From assembly GCA_030295235.1 (NCBI GenBank), contig AP026130.1, forward strand, positions 1,178,001 through 1,242,000: a stretch of DNA of 64,000 bases, given 5' to 3'. This DNA is from Fistulifera solaris (lineage: Eukaryota > Bacillariophyta > Bacillariophyceae > Naviculales > Stauroneidaceae). Both the position numbers and the translations under genes were made by a program. The notes beneath the pieces were generated by a model. It did not search any database, was not told the origin of the DNA, and saw nothing but the letters and a program-made list of their open reading frames with translations. Numbering within the stretch: position 1 is the first letter of the stretch; every line of letters starts with the position of its first letter. Shown here one piece after another: positions 31,143 to 41,808 of this stretch.

Positions 31143-31612
31143 GCTTTATGTTGGTTATAACGGTCGTGAGTGCCGCTCGACAACAATACTAACATTTTAC
31201 ATGATAGTGAGAATTTGCAGTGCTGCTTTATGTTGGTTATAACGGTCGTGAGTGCCGCTCGACAACAAAACTCCAATTTTACCTTATAGTGATAATTTGC
31301 TCTCATGCTTTATGTTGGTTATAACGGTCGTGAGTGCCGCTCGACAACAATACTAACATTTTACATCATAGTAAGAATTTGCAGTGCTGCTTTATGTTGG
31401 TTATAACGGTCATGAGTGCCGCTCGACAACAATACTAACATTTTACATCATAGTGAGAATTTGCTCTGATGCTTTATGTTGGTTATAACGGTCGTGAGTG
31501 CCGCTCGACAACAAAAAATACCTATCATCTCATATTGGAATTTGCTGTGGTGCCTTTATGTTGGTTATAACGGTCGTGAGCGTGAGTGCCGCTGGAATCG
31601 AATCAAGATCTT
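31143..31612 (+). repeat. 82-bp tandem array, six copies
   Basis: GCTTTATG starts at 31143, 31225, 31307, 31389 and 31471, with a diverged copy (GCCTTTATG) at 31552; spacing is 82, 82, 82, 82 and 81 bp. The conserved core includes GGTTATAACGGTCGTGAGTG and CCGCTCGACAACA. Between cores the filler alternates between a GCAGTGCTGC and a GCTCTSATGC end, so the true period may be a 164-bp dimer. It lies about 300 bp upstream of the OTC start. Confidence 0.95.
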
Positions 31613-31924
31613 ATTAGAGTTAACGTTACAAGTTCGTCGTGAGGTGCATTTTCAAAAAAACTGCATTTTCATTGAGGGTTAGGGTCAAAAGGAGTTGACG
31701 TTGGCTGGAGGTTTGACATGACGTCGCCTGTTGCTCTGTACACTATTACGGATAGTAATTTAGTCGTAGTACTGGTGTCTGACGTGGGATGAACTTTCAT
31801 GTGACGTTTTGAAGTCCAATAGCTCTCGATCTTTCGTTTCGTTCCTTCGCTTTTTGTCGATGGCGAGAAAGAGAGCCAAGCAACCTCTTGTTCTCTTTTT
31901 TTTGCTTCGAGTGATTTTAGCACA

Positions 31925-33169
31925 ATGGTAACTAGCGATCTTTCACATTCCTCGACTTCTTCGTTCCTCTCTCAGTATACCAGCATGTTGTTTCGATCCG
32001 TCACTTCCGCTGTATTCCGTAGCTCAACGATGACGACGGGACGCACGAAACTCTCACAACACGTGCCGCGAGCCAGTTTCTCGGTCATGTCCGATGCCAT
32101 TCAGTCGTTGAAGGGTGTTCACTTTGTTTCGACGGATCAATTGAGGTGAGCGAAGTGTGTGTACTTGTGTGTGTTGAGCTGTGAAGCTCGCCGCGTTCGA
32201 CCGACATTTTTGCTACTCGTTACACGTCTGACACTTTCTTCGAATCTTTTTCGGATGATTCTCACAGCAAAGAAGAATTACAAGGCTTGCTCGATCTTTC
32301 GAAATATTACAAAGATACTTACAAGGCCAAGGGAGGATTAAAACCAAAGCCACTCGAAGGTGATTCGATGGCTATGATCTTTCAAAAGCGTTCGACACGA
32401 ACCCGTGTGTCGACCGAGACCGGCATCGCCATGATGGGAGGACACGCTCTGTTCTTGGGGCCTTCCGACATTCAACTCGGAGTCAACGAAAGTATGCGCG
32501 ACACTGCCTTGGTTCTTTCGCGATTCAATTCCATCATTCTGGCGCGCGTCTACAGTCACAATGATATTACCGAGTTGGCCAAATACGCGACGGTCCCCGT
32601 CATCAACGCTCTATCGGATCTGCATCATCCGTTACAATCGCTCGCCGATCTGATGACTCTGCAGGAACACTTTGGAAAGGATTTGTCAGGAAAGACCGTC
32701 GCGTGGGTCGGTGACGGTAACAATGTATTGCACGACTTGGCACTCGGTTCGGCGATTCTCGGCATGAATGTCAATATTGCCACTCCGGCGGGCTTTGAAT
32801 GCAACCCGACGATCTTGGCCAAGGTCAAAGAACTAGCGGCAAAGCACGGAGGAAAAGTCATGACGACGTCGGTGGCGGCCGATGCGGTGGCGAATGCGGA
32901 TGTCGTGGTGACCGACACGTGGGTCAGCATGGGACAGGAAGACGAATATGCGGCACGCTTAAAAGCGTTTGATGGATACCAAGTCAACAAAGAACTCATG
33001 AGCAAGGCCAACCCGAACGCTGTTTTTCTTGCACTGCCTTCCTCGTCATCCGGAAGAAGTGGCCGATGAAGTCTTTTACTCTCCTCAGTCCTTAGTCTTT
33101 GATGAAGCCGAAAACCGCATGTGGACCGTCATGGCGGTGGCGGCGGCTCAGTTGGGTAAAGTCGAATGA
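31925..33169 (+). CDS. OTC: Ornithine carbamoyltransferase, mitochondrial, 2 exons; one homopolymer frame break
   Basis: It makes citrulline from ornithine and carbamoyl phosphate, a step of arginine synthesis and of the diatom urea cycle. Exon 1 (31925-32145) carries a basic leader ([20 protein letters not shown] from 31985). A 122-bp intron (GTGAGC..CACAG) leads to exon 2. Signatures are [11 protein letters not shown] (carbamoyl-phosphate site), [12 protein letters not shown] and [15 protein letters not shown] (catalytic Cys). The T5 run at 33023-33027 is one base too long and hides the last ~45 residues; corrected, the protein is 373 residues ending AAAQLGKVE. It is tail to tail with the E2o gene. 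Confidence 0.93.
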
Positions 33170-33330
33170 AAAAGGAACGATTCTATTCTGTCGACGCCCT
33201 TGTAGCTTGTAGATCACTTGTTAGTCATTTCATTATAACTATAACAACATAAAGTATACCATATTCTACTTTGTCAAGTCGACGAGAGACACTCGTATTA
33301 CCATTAGAGACTTCTTACAATTTTCACTTT

Positions 33331-34691
33331 TTAGATTTCCAACAGGAGCTTGGCAGGATCACTAATCTTCTCAGCGATGCTTTTCAAGAAAGTGACACCC
33401 TCTCTTCCGTCAATTAAACGATGATCGTACGTCAACGCCAAATACATCATCGGTCTCGCAATAATGTCACCGGTTTTCGGGTCGACCACGGGGCGCATTT
33501 TCGTGGCATGCATACCCAAAATGGCCGATTGTGGCGGATTGAGAATCGGCGTTCCCATGAGTGACCCAAAGACACCACCGTTGCTAATCGTGAAAGTACC
33601 ACCCGCCATATCGTCCAAGCTCAACGTTCCGTTCTTGGCTTTTTCCGCGTACATGGCAATGTTGCGTTCAACGTCCGCAAATCCCATGGTTTCCGTATTG
33701 CGCAATACAGGAACCACCAAACCCGCTGGACTGGCAACAGCAACACTGATATCAACATACTCACGGTAGACAATTTCTTTGTTTTCATCGTCCATGTACG
33801 CATTGACGGCCGGCAATTCTTGCAAGGCGGCCGTCGCGGCCTTGACAAACGCACTCATAAAGCCGAGTTTGACATCATGCTTTTTGAAAAACTCGTCTTT
33901 GTATTTGTTGCGCATTTCCATGAGATTTCCCATGTCACATTCTTGAAAGGTCGTCAACATGGCGGCGGTGTTTTGAGCGTCCTTCAACCGCGCCGCGACA
34001 CGCTGACGCATTCGACTCATCTTGGTGCGACGTTCCGTGCGCTGTCCTAAAAACAGTGTTTGTTCGGAAATGGGGGCTGCCGGTGGTGACGATTTCGCTG
34101 CCGACGGAGTTTGCTTGGCGGGAGCGGGGGCAGCCGAAGGAGCAGCAGCCGGTGGAGGTGTGGCGGCTGGCGGTGCTGCCTTGGGCGCCGGTGGTGCTTC
34201 TTCAATGCTATGAGCCACCTCTTCCGGAACAGGTGGTTGGGTGCTACTTTCCGGTGCATCAGCATCTGTATCGATACGGAAAAGAGCGCTACCGACCTCT
34301 ACGACATCATCTACTTCTCCCAATACTTCGACCAGTGCCCCGGCAACAGGGGCTCGGACATCTACCGAAACTTTATCTGTTTCTAGAACCACAACTACAT
34401 CATCTACTTGCAAGAAGTCTCCTGGTCCTACAGGGATATCGACAATCGTTCCTTCGGTAATAGAATCTCCCATCGTCGGAACCTGAATGCATAACAAATA
34501 TGAGAAGAAGGTATATCACAGAGTCAATATACTATTCACACATGGCGACGTACCTCGATCGTTTTGACGGGCATACTCCAAGCAGCTGTCGATGATACGA
34601 AATGCCTTCGAACGACGGGAAGAACTGCAGTCGTTCGCTGTAGTAATGATAGCCGATGATTCGACACGATAAATTTTGCTCGTCCCAACAT
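33331..34691 (-). CDS. DLST: Dihydrolipoamide succinyltransferase (E2 of 2-oxoglutarate dehydrogenase), 2 exons
   Basis: Exon 1 (34691-34554) gives a mitochondrial leader, MLGRAKFIVSNHRLSLLQRT, ending MPVKTIE. A 71-bp intron (GTACGT..ATTCAG) precedes exon 2, which starts VPTMGDSITEGT. In order: the lipoyl domain with the lipoylated Lys in LETDKVSVDV, an Ala/Pro-rich hinge (residues ~120-185), and the catalytic acyltransferase domain from MSRMRQRVAARL to TYDHRLIDGREG (active-site His and Asp). There is no clear E3/E1 peripheral-subunit-binding domain, as in animal DLST. Total 429 residues, intact. It transfers succinyl from the lipoyl arm to CoA in the TCA cycle. Confidence 0.95.
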
Positions 34692-35237
34692 GATAGTGAA
34701 TGAAATGCTGCGCGACTGTCTTTCAATGCCTGCTATCAACCTTCGCTCGTCGTTTTTGATGTTTGCCTTCTCAGCAGATGATGCAAGGCAGCGGTCGATC
34801 TACAATAGCAATAATGCTTGACTAGTGTTTATTATTTGATATTACAATGGACGTCGGGCAGAGGAAGGGAAGACGAAGAGGCGAAAGCGAGAGAAGGCGA
34901 ACCTCTGCGATCCAAAAAAATCTTCTTCCGGTCTTTCCGTTCAATTTCCGATACAATCTACATCACATACGAATTCATAAACGTGTCGTACAGTGTCTCG
35001 AGATATGACTCATGACTGAGAATTTAGTCGTATGCGGAGTAATTTTGCAGTAAAAATGCAACGACTGACTCTGTTCATTATTTCTATAAACCATCTGTGA
35101 ATTTTAATGAACACTGATAAGGTTTGGACAAAAATTTCTTTTTGCGTGTACACACAGGCTAAAGCACGCTTTTTATGAATTAAGAATTTTTGAGTTATGC
35201 AATCATTTTGTTGAATTTCATGGATAGAAGGTTTTCT
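34692..35237. other. Intergenic, nothing recognised
   Basis: About 550 bp. A TGACTCATGACTGAG stretch near 35007 contains the bZIP-type site TGACTCA; its role is unproven. No other feature seen. Confidence 0.4.
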
Positions 35238-36581
35238 CTAGTAAAAGCGAGGCTTGTGCTCCGAGAGTTGTAGTAATAAGTTTTCCATCTCATTCACGTC
35301 AAATGTGTCTGTCGTCCAGCAAGTATCGTTTTGATGACTCCTATCATATTCCGACGCAAAGCTGTTATCATCGCTGAAGCTGTCTTCGTCGCCGTTGTCT
35401 TCCTCATCCGCAATAGTTAACGCATTCTCAGGGGCAACCTGTCCCGAAACTACCATCGCTGCTTGTTTAGGAGATAGAGCGCCCAAAGGATCGGTCAAAG
35501 GAATCGAGTGAGGTTTGACCATAGTCAAAGGCGGTTCGAGTACCGTATGTGGCAAGAAGACGTTTTGCTTGGCCTCCAAAAAAATGCACCCATTGACGCC
35601 AATAACCTTTCCGAACGTAAGACAAAGGCACCGCACCTTGCCCATCGGCCATGTTAAATAAGTTAGCGTCCGCCTTTAAAATGAGTTCAATCGTTTTGAA
35701 GCAAGGTTTCGACCAGCACTAGCGAAGCAAGCTGCGTGAGTCGAGATTGCGCAGACGTCAGAACAAAAGGAGCGCATGTTGCACTTACCGCCTCGTGTAA
35801 CGGTGTTCGGCCCAAAGAATCAGATACTTGAATGCTTGCTCCGTAATTCAGAAAAAGTTTCAGCATCTTGCTTTCACCCCGTCGGCAAATAAGATGAATT
35901 AAGGACTCTCCGGTCGCACTGCATGGATTAGGGGATATTCCTGCTTGAAGCATTTTTTCCAACGCTTCGATGTCACCGTTTCGGACATGCTCGACCAGCA
36001 CAGGACCGTAACTGCTGGCTTGAAGAGGTGTCGGCATATTCCTGTAGCCAGTTTCAAGCGTTTTGAAGCGCTCACTTGTTAGCCCGCGGGATTGAAGAAG
36101 ACTTTCCAAGTACATTTGAGGAGAAACACGAGGACTCTAACCAAACAAGTGAGATACGTTAAGTTGGTTGCGAAGTCAGAGTTCAAAAACTTACCTCCTT
36201 CTCAAAGCTGCTTGATGAATCTCTCGAGTCGATGCTAAGAGTTGAAGTGCTGTCTTTCGACAAGCTAAGCGCATGCGAAGAAGTGCCTCGCAATTTATGA
36301 CGTGCTTTTTCCCGAGTTGTCCCGTCCCCAACAGTAACAATCTTCGAAGACTTTCCGTACCCGAAAGCAAGATTTTTCACCGAGAGGACTTTTGGATAAA
36401 ACGTCTGCTCTTTGACCTGCCCTTGTCCTCGGCGCTGAAAAAGCCAGTTCTTGGAAAACACCTTGCTTGCGGAGTTGTCCGGCGGCGGCTGGTGAACCTC
36501 ATTTCCTCGATTGGAAGCCAGGAAGACAGCTTGCAAACCGAGTGGGATGCGATTGCTTTTTTGTTTCAAATCGGTGTCCAT
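35238..36581 (-). CDS. Ankyrin-repeat protein 1, diatom-expanded family, 3 exons; one homopolymer frame break
   Basis: Exons are 36581-36195, 36136-35789 and 35718-35238, with introns of 58 bp (GTAAGT..GTTAG) and 70 bp (GTAAGT..GCTAG); about 404 residues. The conserved part has MPTPLQASSY, LEKMLQAGISPNPCSATGES, LIHLICRRGESKMLKLFLNY, LGRTPLHEACW and YVRKGYWRQWVHFLEAKQN. These are three to four ankyrin units of a family common in diatoms; function unknown. The T7 run (coding strand) at 35584-35578 is one base too long; the relative at 62765-64000 supports the corrected reading WVHFLEAKQ. The N-terminus is Ser-rich and variable, the C-terminus acidic. Confidence 0.8.
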
Positions 36582-38182
36582 CGTCAAACAATGTGAGACA
36601 GATAAAATCTTTTATGTGCAAGATCTTCTTTCAGCCTTGGGTAGGGGTTTGTTCTTTCGTTTAGCAGGTAAACGGTTTTCGGATGCTTTTATGGTCAACG
36701 ATAAAGAATAATTGGGTTTGATCATGTAGCTTTTAAACGACTGATGCTTTACGCTTCTGTCGCTTGTCCTCGAAGAAAAGTGGGAAGCCCATTCTCTAAT
36801 CTTGTTCTGGAACTTCGAAGCGTTAGCGACTCTTTTGCCCCCGTATGCGCAAATGTCTTAATCTGAAAGCGAATGGCAAGTCACCACACAACACAACATG
36901 CTAGCTGCTAGCCATTTGCCTGTTTGTGTTACATAATACCACTCTCTAGAGAGTCTCTACAGTCGTCTCTAGTCTCTACACCACCAAAATTTGAACTTTG
37001 AACTAAAAGCGGGCAAACTGTATAGCTTCATCGAATTAAGTGAAGTGTCACCAAGGAAGAGCTGAAGTCTTCTTCTTCTCGACTTTGCGAGCTTTAACGC
37101 CGTTACTGCAACACTCCAAACTTTTGGAATCCAATATCCAATCGTTACATGAGAACGGGGAGAGACTTTAAGGATGAATGACGTATTTACGTATTTAACC
37201 TTTGAACATCCGGACACCGACGTAAAAGTTAAAGTCTTTCGAGATTTCCGCTGAATTGCTAATCAAAGTTCATCCGCATTCCTTACTTTTTTGAAAAACG
37301 GAGAAATAAGACAAACGTTCTTCTGCCTTGTTCTGCGGATTCTGTGTGCCGATGCCCGATGCCTGAATTTACAAGATAGAACTCTAGGAACTTACGAACC
37401 CGAACACGGACCTATTCATCTTACAATACCAGGTAAGGAATGAGTAGTGAGTAGTGACCACGCACGTCAGACGTCAGTAAGTGGCCTTCCTTATGCTTAC
37501 CCTCCAAAAAGCTTTGGGCTTTGGCCGTTTACACTACGTCGTAGTATAAATTCCAACAAACCCACCGCTACTTAGGTCGAACTAAGAACGAAAAGAGAAG
37601 CAGGGCTATTGGAATGCAAAAGTATGTCTTAAATAAACAAGCCCGTAATAGAGGGTTATTGTGGTTGCAGGATTTCAATCATACCCAACAACGATCAAAG
37701 GATAATAGCTTTTTACATCGATTGGACGAATGTAGCCGAAGACTTGGACCCTGCATGTGCCTAACCTTGCTATAGTTTTTTCGGGTCGTGCTTTTGTGAG
37801 GCGGTTCTGGCTTTATTTCTTCGTTCCTCCAAAATTCCAATCATTGATCTCTCATGTTGAAACTAATTTTGGGGGGCAAGGAAGAATGTCACATCCGACC
37901 ATAGTTTTACCGTAGTTGTCGTACCGAGTACGCTTAACTAATTATAAATACTAATGAGTCACGCTCGTTAATCAAGAAACCTGCTCCTCGATGTCCTATA
38001 TGGTCGATTTGTAGGATCTCCTGCTAACTGTCCTTCCATCCGTGCGTTTGTTTTTATATATCGCAGCAAAAAGCGACGAAAACCGAACGCTGCGCTTATT
38101 GAAGTCAATAGACTAGTATCTGTTGTTATCCTTGAACGATTATTCATTCTACTCGTTTTTAAAGTCACAATTAACAATAATC
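36582..38182. other. Long intergenic stretch without a recognised gene
   Basis: 1.6 kb. It holds a TCTC/GAGA-rich patch near 36945-36980 (CTCTCTAGAGAGTCTC, partly palindromic) and repeated GAGTAGTGA words near 37441. Frames are short and unlike known proteins. Part of it must be the promoters of the divergent genes on each side. Confidence 0.4.
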
Positions 38183-38572
38183 ATGCTTTACACTAGCAAA
38201 GCGTTTGCTCCCCTCGCGCGGGGGTCGATTCAACAACGTCGGACATTTATTAATTGGATGACCAACTACCCCGACAAGGTGCGTTTGTGATTAGGGAGAC
38301 AAGCGGCTTTACCCGAGTTTGCGATCTTCGTCTTTCATATTCTGATTATATTTTTTTTCAAATTCGTGCTGACGATTTTTAATTTCATTGCTGCGCAGAT
38401 TGTGGAATTGAAGCGAGCACACCAAGCCGGTGGTCGTTCGACTTTTACCTGGCTCAAGCAGCCACAGGACAAGATGGTCACGGCAGTAGGTGCGACTCTC
38501 ATGACACTCGGATTTCTTCAGCTCATTCCGGGATATTACCGCTTGGCTTCTGGAAAGGGAAAGCTCGAGTAA
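38183..38572 (+). CDS. Small mitochondrial single-span protein, possibly COX7a-like, 2 exons
   Basis: Exon 1 (38183-38278) and exon 2 (38399-38572) flank a 120-bp intron (GTGCGT..CGCAG, phase 0), giving 89 residues. The N-terminus, MLYTSKAFAPLARGSIQQRR, looks like a mitochondrial presequence. After a polar stretch (YPDKIVELKRAHQAGGRST) comes WLKQPQDKMVTAVGATLMTL, then a single membrane helix to LQLIPGYYRLASGKGKLE. The order P-x-(Y/W)LK-xxxDK, span, short tail resembles cytochrome c oxidase subunit 7a, but the match is weak and another small inner-membrane subunit is possible. Confidence 0.6.
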
Positions 38573-38850
38573 GAGGAGAAATGGACATCAGAATACTTTT
38601 GCCGAAATGTACTACAAGAGTAGGATAGAAAAAGGATAAAGTGTTGCTCGAAAGAATTATGAGGTACCATTTTCTTTTCAATAGCTGGATCTTCGCTGCA
38701 TCTATTTAAGTGATACCGTAAATTGAAACTAGTGTTGCAAGTCAATAAAAAATAAAAAGTAATTCACTACGGATACTGAGGCAAGGAATCTTCCAACAAC
38801 ATTCATTCCTTTAGTGTCTTCCTAGTTCGCCATTTGCTGTTGAGTTGTAA

Positions 38851-39822
38851 TTATTCCTTGGGCTTACTGGCAATCTTCTTGTAATCCCACTGGACTCGAA
38901 CCGGCGGAAACTGTCCCGATCGTATGGCACGAATCGTTTCGTTGATTTCATCTTGAGTATTCAAGACAATAGGACCGTGCCACGCAATAGGTTGACGCAA
39001 TTTGCGACCAGCAAAAACCATGACACTAGCTCCTTGATGACCTGCTTTCAATTCAATGAGTCGTTTGTCGGGCATCGACGCGTCCATGAGAATGACAGAA
39101 CCCTGAGGGATTGCACTCGACTGGGAATGACTACCCGTTTGATGATTCAAATGAGTTAATTCTCCGTCATACACATACAAGATGGTTGTATCGAAATCAT
39201 CCGCAATAGGAAACGAGACTTCATCGGATGGCTGTAATTCAAAATCCAGCATTTGCACTGGTTGCACCGTCTCAAATGGCCCCTTCGTCCCAAATGCTTC
39301 TCCTGCCAGTATACGGACTGTGCTTTTTCCTTCATTCAACGGCAAAGCGGGAAGATCTTGAGTCGGAACTGTCCCGTAGCGCGGATCCAACCGTTTCTTA
39401 TCCGCCGGCACATTGATCCATATTTGAAAGCCTTCTACCGCCTGCCCTGCAGGTGTAGCCCCTCCTTCCGCGTGCTCGACACCGGAACCCGTGGAGATCC
39501 ACTGCATACCCGGTGCCTCAAATGTTTCTCGATTTCCGAGTGAATCTCCGTGGCGTCCGAAACCTTTCTTCAAATAAGAACAGATATCGAAACCTGAGTG
39601 GGGATGCCAGTTGATTGGGAAATCGTCTGGATGTTGAGCCATACCCGTGGAAGGTGCATCAAAGTAGTCGCACATGAGAAACGGATCCGATTCTTCGGAG
39701 GGGATCGGGTTGGGAAAAGCTTGTTTGACCGTTCGTTCATCACCAAAGGGATGTGTCACGCCTTGACGTGTGATGGTCTGAATGGGCATGAGTGCTGCCA
39801 GTGGACGTTGTGGGTCGGTCAT
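38851..39822 (-). CDS. Pirin family protein
   Basis: Single intact exon, 323 residues. Bicupin with the pirin marks DPFLMCDYFDAP, WHPHSGFDICSYLKKG (two metal-binding His), MQWISTGSGVEHAEG (His and Glu ligands), EGFQIWINVPADKK and YVYDGEL. Pirins bind iron and act as quercetinases or as redox-sensitive nuclear cofactors; which applies here cannot be told. No targeting signal is evident (MTDPQRPLAALMPIQ). It starts head to head with the queuine transferase gene, 457 bp between the two ATGs. Confidence 0.92.
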   Translation of the reverse strand: MTDPQRPLAALMPIQTITRQGVTHPFGDERTVKQAFPNPIPSEESDPFLMCDYFDAPSTGMAQHPDDFPINWHPHSGFDICSYLKKGFGRHGDSLGNRETFEAPGMQWISTGSGVEHAEGGATPAGQAVEGFQIWINVPADKKRLDPRYGTVPTQDLPALPLNEGKSTVRILAGEAFGTKGPFETVQPVQMLDFELQPSDEVSFPIADDFDTTILYVYDGELTHLNHQTGSHSQSSAIPQGSVILMDASMPDKRLIELKAGHQGASVMVFAGRKLRQPIAWHGPIVLNTQDEINETIRAIRSGQFPPVRVQWDYKKIASKPKE

Positions 39823-40279
39823 GACTCGGTATGACTGCTTTGTCTATTTACGGTGTTTTCACTGATTGATGGCTCAATGTTATGATAGAAGAAAAAGATA
39901 ATGTTGTGACCATTCTTCATTCTTTCAATATTAGAAAGGAAAGAATGAAATACTGGTAATGAAGAAAGCTGGTTGACCCGAAGATCGAAGAACTTTGACG
40001 ATAGCCTCGCGCAATAAGTAAAAAATCCATCCCTGTCGTACCGGTTGCAAATTTTCTTCCCGCGCGGTCATCGCGGTCATCGTCGGTGCAAGGACGAACG
40101 ACGGCACGCAGAAGAAAAACGTCCGCCGCGAATGAATACGAAAAAAGTGAATAGATGCGCTCCTATCTCCTATCCATCATTTGCAGTGCATCTCATAATA
40201 CTCTCTATCATTCAATTGCCGCGATAGATAGTCTCATTGCTTTCTAAACGAACCCATCAGCTTGATAGGAAGAGGCGGA
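39823..40279. promoter_or_regulatory. Divergent promoter region with an 11-bp inverted repeat
   Basis: It separates pirin (minus) from queuine tRNA-ribosyltransferase (plus). TTCATTCTTTC at 39916-39926 and its exact reverse complement GAAAGAATGAA at 39939-39949 form arms with a 12-nt spacer. GCGGTCATC is repeated in tandem near 40066. Both could serve either gene; no evidence decides. Confidence 0.5.
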
Positions 40280-41713
40280 ATGACGACTAGAACAGAACAA
40301 ACGGATGATAATTCATCAAATGATTCGCCATCGAAGCGACCCCGCCCCGAACTATCGCCTCTCTACAATCCCGAAGTGCTTCCCAACGAACTCAAGAATG
40401 TTGACTTTACACAACGCATCACATGGGGCAAGTATGCTCCTTATACGGAAGAAGTCTTGCCGCTGAAAGCTCTGGATGCACCAGCGACTCCGAAGCACCG
40501 ACTGGAAATGCATATACACAATTTGTCGAATCGAGCACGCGCGGGCACCATTCATTTACAACGACCATCATCACGGCCTATTCCTACACCCATGTTCATG
40601 CCGGTGGGTACAAAAGGGTGTTTGAAAGGTGTCACCATTGATGAATTGATGCATTGTTTGGACTGTCCCATCATTCTAGGAAATACGTATCATCTCGCCA
40701 TTCAACCGGGGACCGAACTCATTCGCGAGCAAGGTCAATTGCGAAAGTTTCAAGGAAATGGGAATCATAATTTGCTCACGGATTCGGGAGGGTTTCAAAT
40801 GGTATCGCTTTCGAAGTTATCGAATATTTCGGAAGAGGGAGTCACCTTTGAGAATCCATTCGCCAAAGGCGAAACGATGTTACTCAAACCAGAAGATTCC
40901 ATACGTCATCAAACCAACATTGGGGCAGATATTATCATGGCTTTGGATGATGTTGTCAGTAGTGTGATTGCTGATCATGATCGGTTTCGGGAGGCAACGT
41001 ACCGTACGCTGCGTTGGTACGATCGATGCCTACAAGCCAAGGCCGAAGGTGATCCGGATCATCAACAGAATCTTTTCCCCATCGTTCAAGGTGGACTAGA
41101 TACGCAGTTGGGTGGTTTGCGAGAACAGTGCCTGGCAGGATTCCGGAACCGCGATCAAGATGTAGCGGGATTCGCCATTGGAGGATTGGCGGGAGGTGAG
41201 TCGAAAGATGACTTTTGGAGAGTCGTCAATCAGTGTTGCAAAGCACTGCCCGATGACCGACCACGCTATTTGATGGGAGTGGGCTATCCACTTGACTTGG
41301 TTGTGTGTACCGCACTTGGGGTCGACATGTACGATTGTGTTTATCCAACGCGCACAGCGCGCTTCGGTGTTGCTTTAATCAATGATGGAACTTGTAAGCT
41401 CAAAGCCCAAGCGTGTGCAACGGATTTTCGGGTCATTCAAGAGAACTGTAAATGTCAGGCCTGTCAACTAGGAATCACTCGATCGCGGTTGCACTTCATG
41501 TACAAGACGGGGAATCCGGTTGCGGTGCAGTTGTTGACGCAACACAATCTGACTTACATGATGCAATTGGTGGGTGATATGCGAAACGCTATACTGGAGA
41601 ACCGATATCCGACATATGCACGAGCATTTGTTAAAAATATGTTTGCCGAGGAAGCAGTACCTGGTTGGGTGGTAGATGCATTAAACGAAGCTGGAATCTC
41701 GTTGCAGGAGTAA
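40280..41713 (+). CDS. QTRT1: Queuine tRNA-ribosyltransferase catalytic subunit (eukaryotic TGT)
   Basis: Single intact exon, 477 residues. It swaps guanine-34 of tRNAs with GUN anticodons for queuine. Marks: MFMPVGTKGCLKG, CPIILGNTYHLAIQPG, LLTDSGGFQMVSLS (active-site Asp), FPIVQGG, GFAIGGLAGGE, LDLVVCTALGVDMYDCVYPT then RTARFG (nucleophile Asp) and the zinc site CKCQACQLG with the later His in RLHF. The N-terminal ~70 residues are charged (SPSKRPRPELS) and not part of the barrel. The usual partner QTRT2 is not in this window. Diatoms cannot be assumed to make queuine, so salvage is likely. Confidence 0.95.
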   Translation: MTTRTEQTDDNSSNDSPSKRPRPELSPLYNPEVLPNELKNVDFTQRITWGKYAPYTEEVLPLKALDAPATPKHRLEMHIHNLSNRARAGTIHLQRPSSRPIPTPMFMPVGTKGCLKGVTIDELMHCLDCPIILGNTYHLAIQPGTELIREQGQLRKFQGNGNHNLLTDSGGFQMVSLSKLSNISEEGVTFENPFAKGETMLLKPEDSIRHQTNIGADIIMALDDVVSSVIADHDRFREATYRTLRWYDRCLQAKAEGDPDHQQNLFPIVQGGLDTQLGGLREQCLAGFRNRDQDVAGFAIGGLAGGESKDDFWRVVNQCCKALPDDRPRYLMGVGYPLDLVVCTALGVDMYDCVYPTRTARFGVALINDGTCKLKAQACATDFRVIQENCKCQACQLGITRSRLHFMYKTGNPVAVQLLTQHNLTYMMQLVGDMRNAILENRYPTYARAFVKNMFAEEAVPGWVVDALNEAGISLQE

Positions 41714-41808
41714 ACGGCTCATCGTCGAAACTCCTTCGTGGATATATGCGCACGGCGAATAAATACTCGTTATAAAAACTAATGTCTACTGAAGGATTAT
41801 GTATCAAT

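Noticed and set aside
31143-31612. CRISPR-like array
   Set aside because: The stretches between cores are near-identical alternating filler, not unique spacers, and the setting is a eukaryotic nuclear genome.
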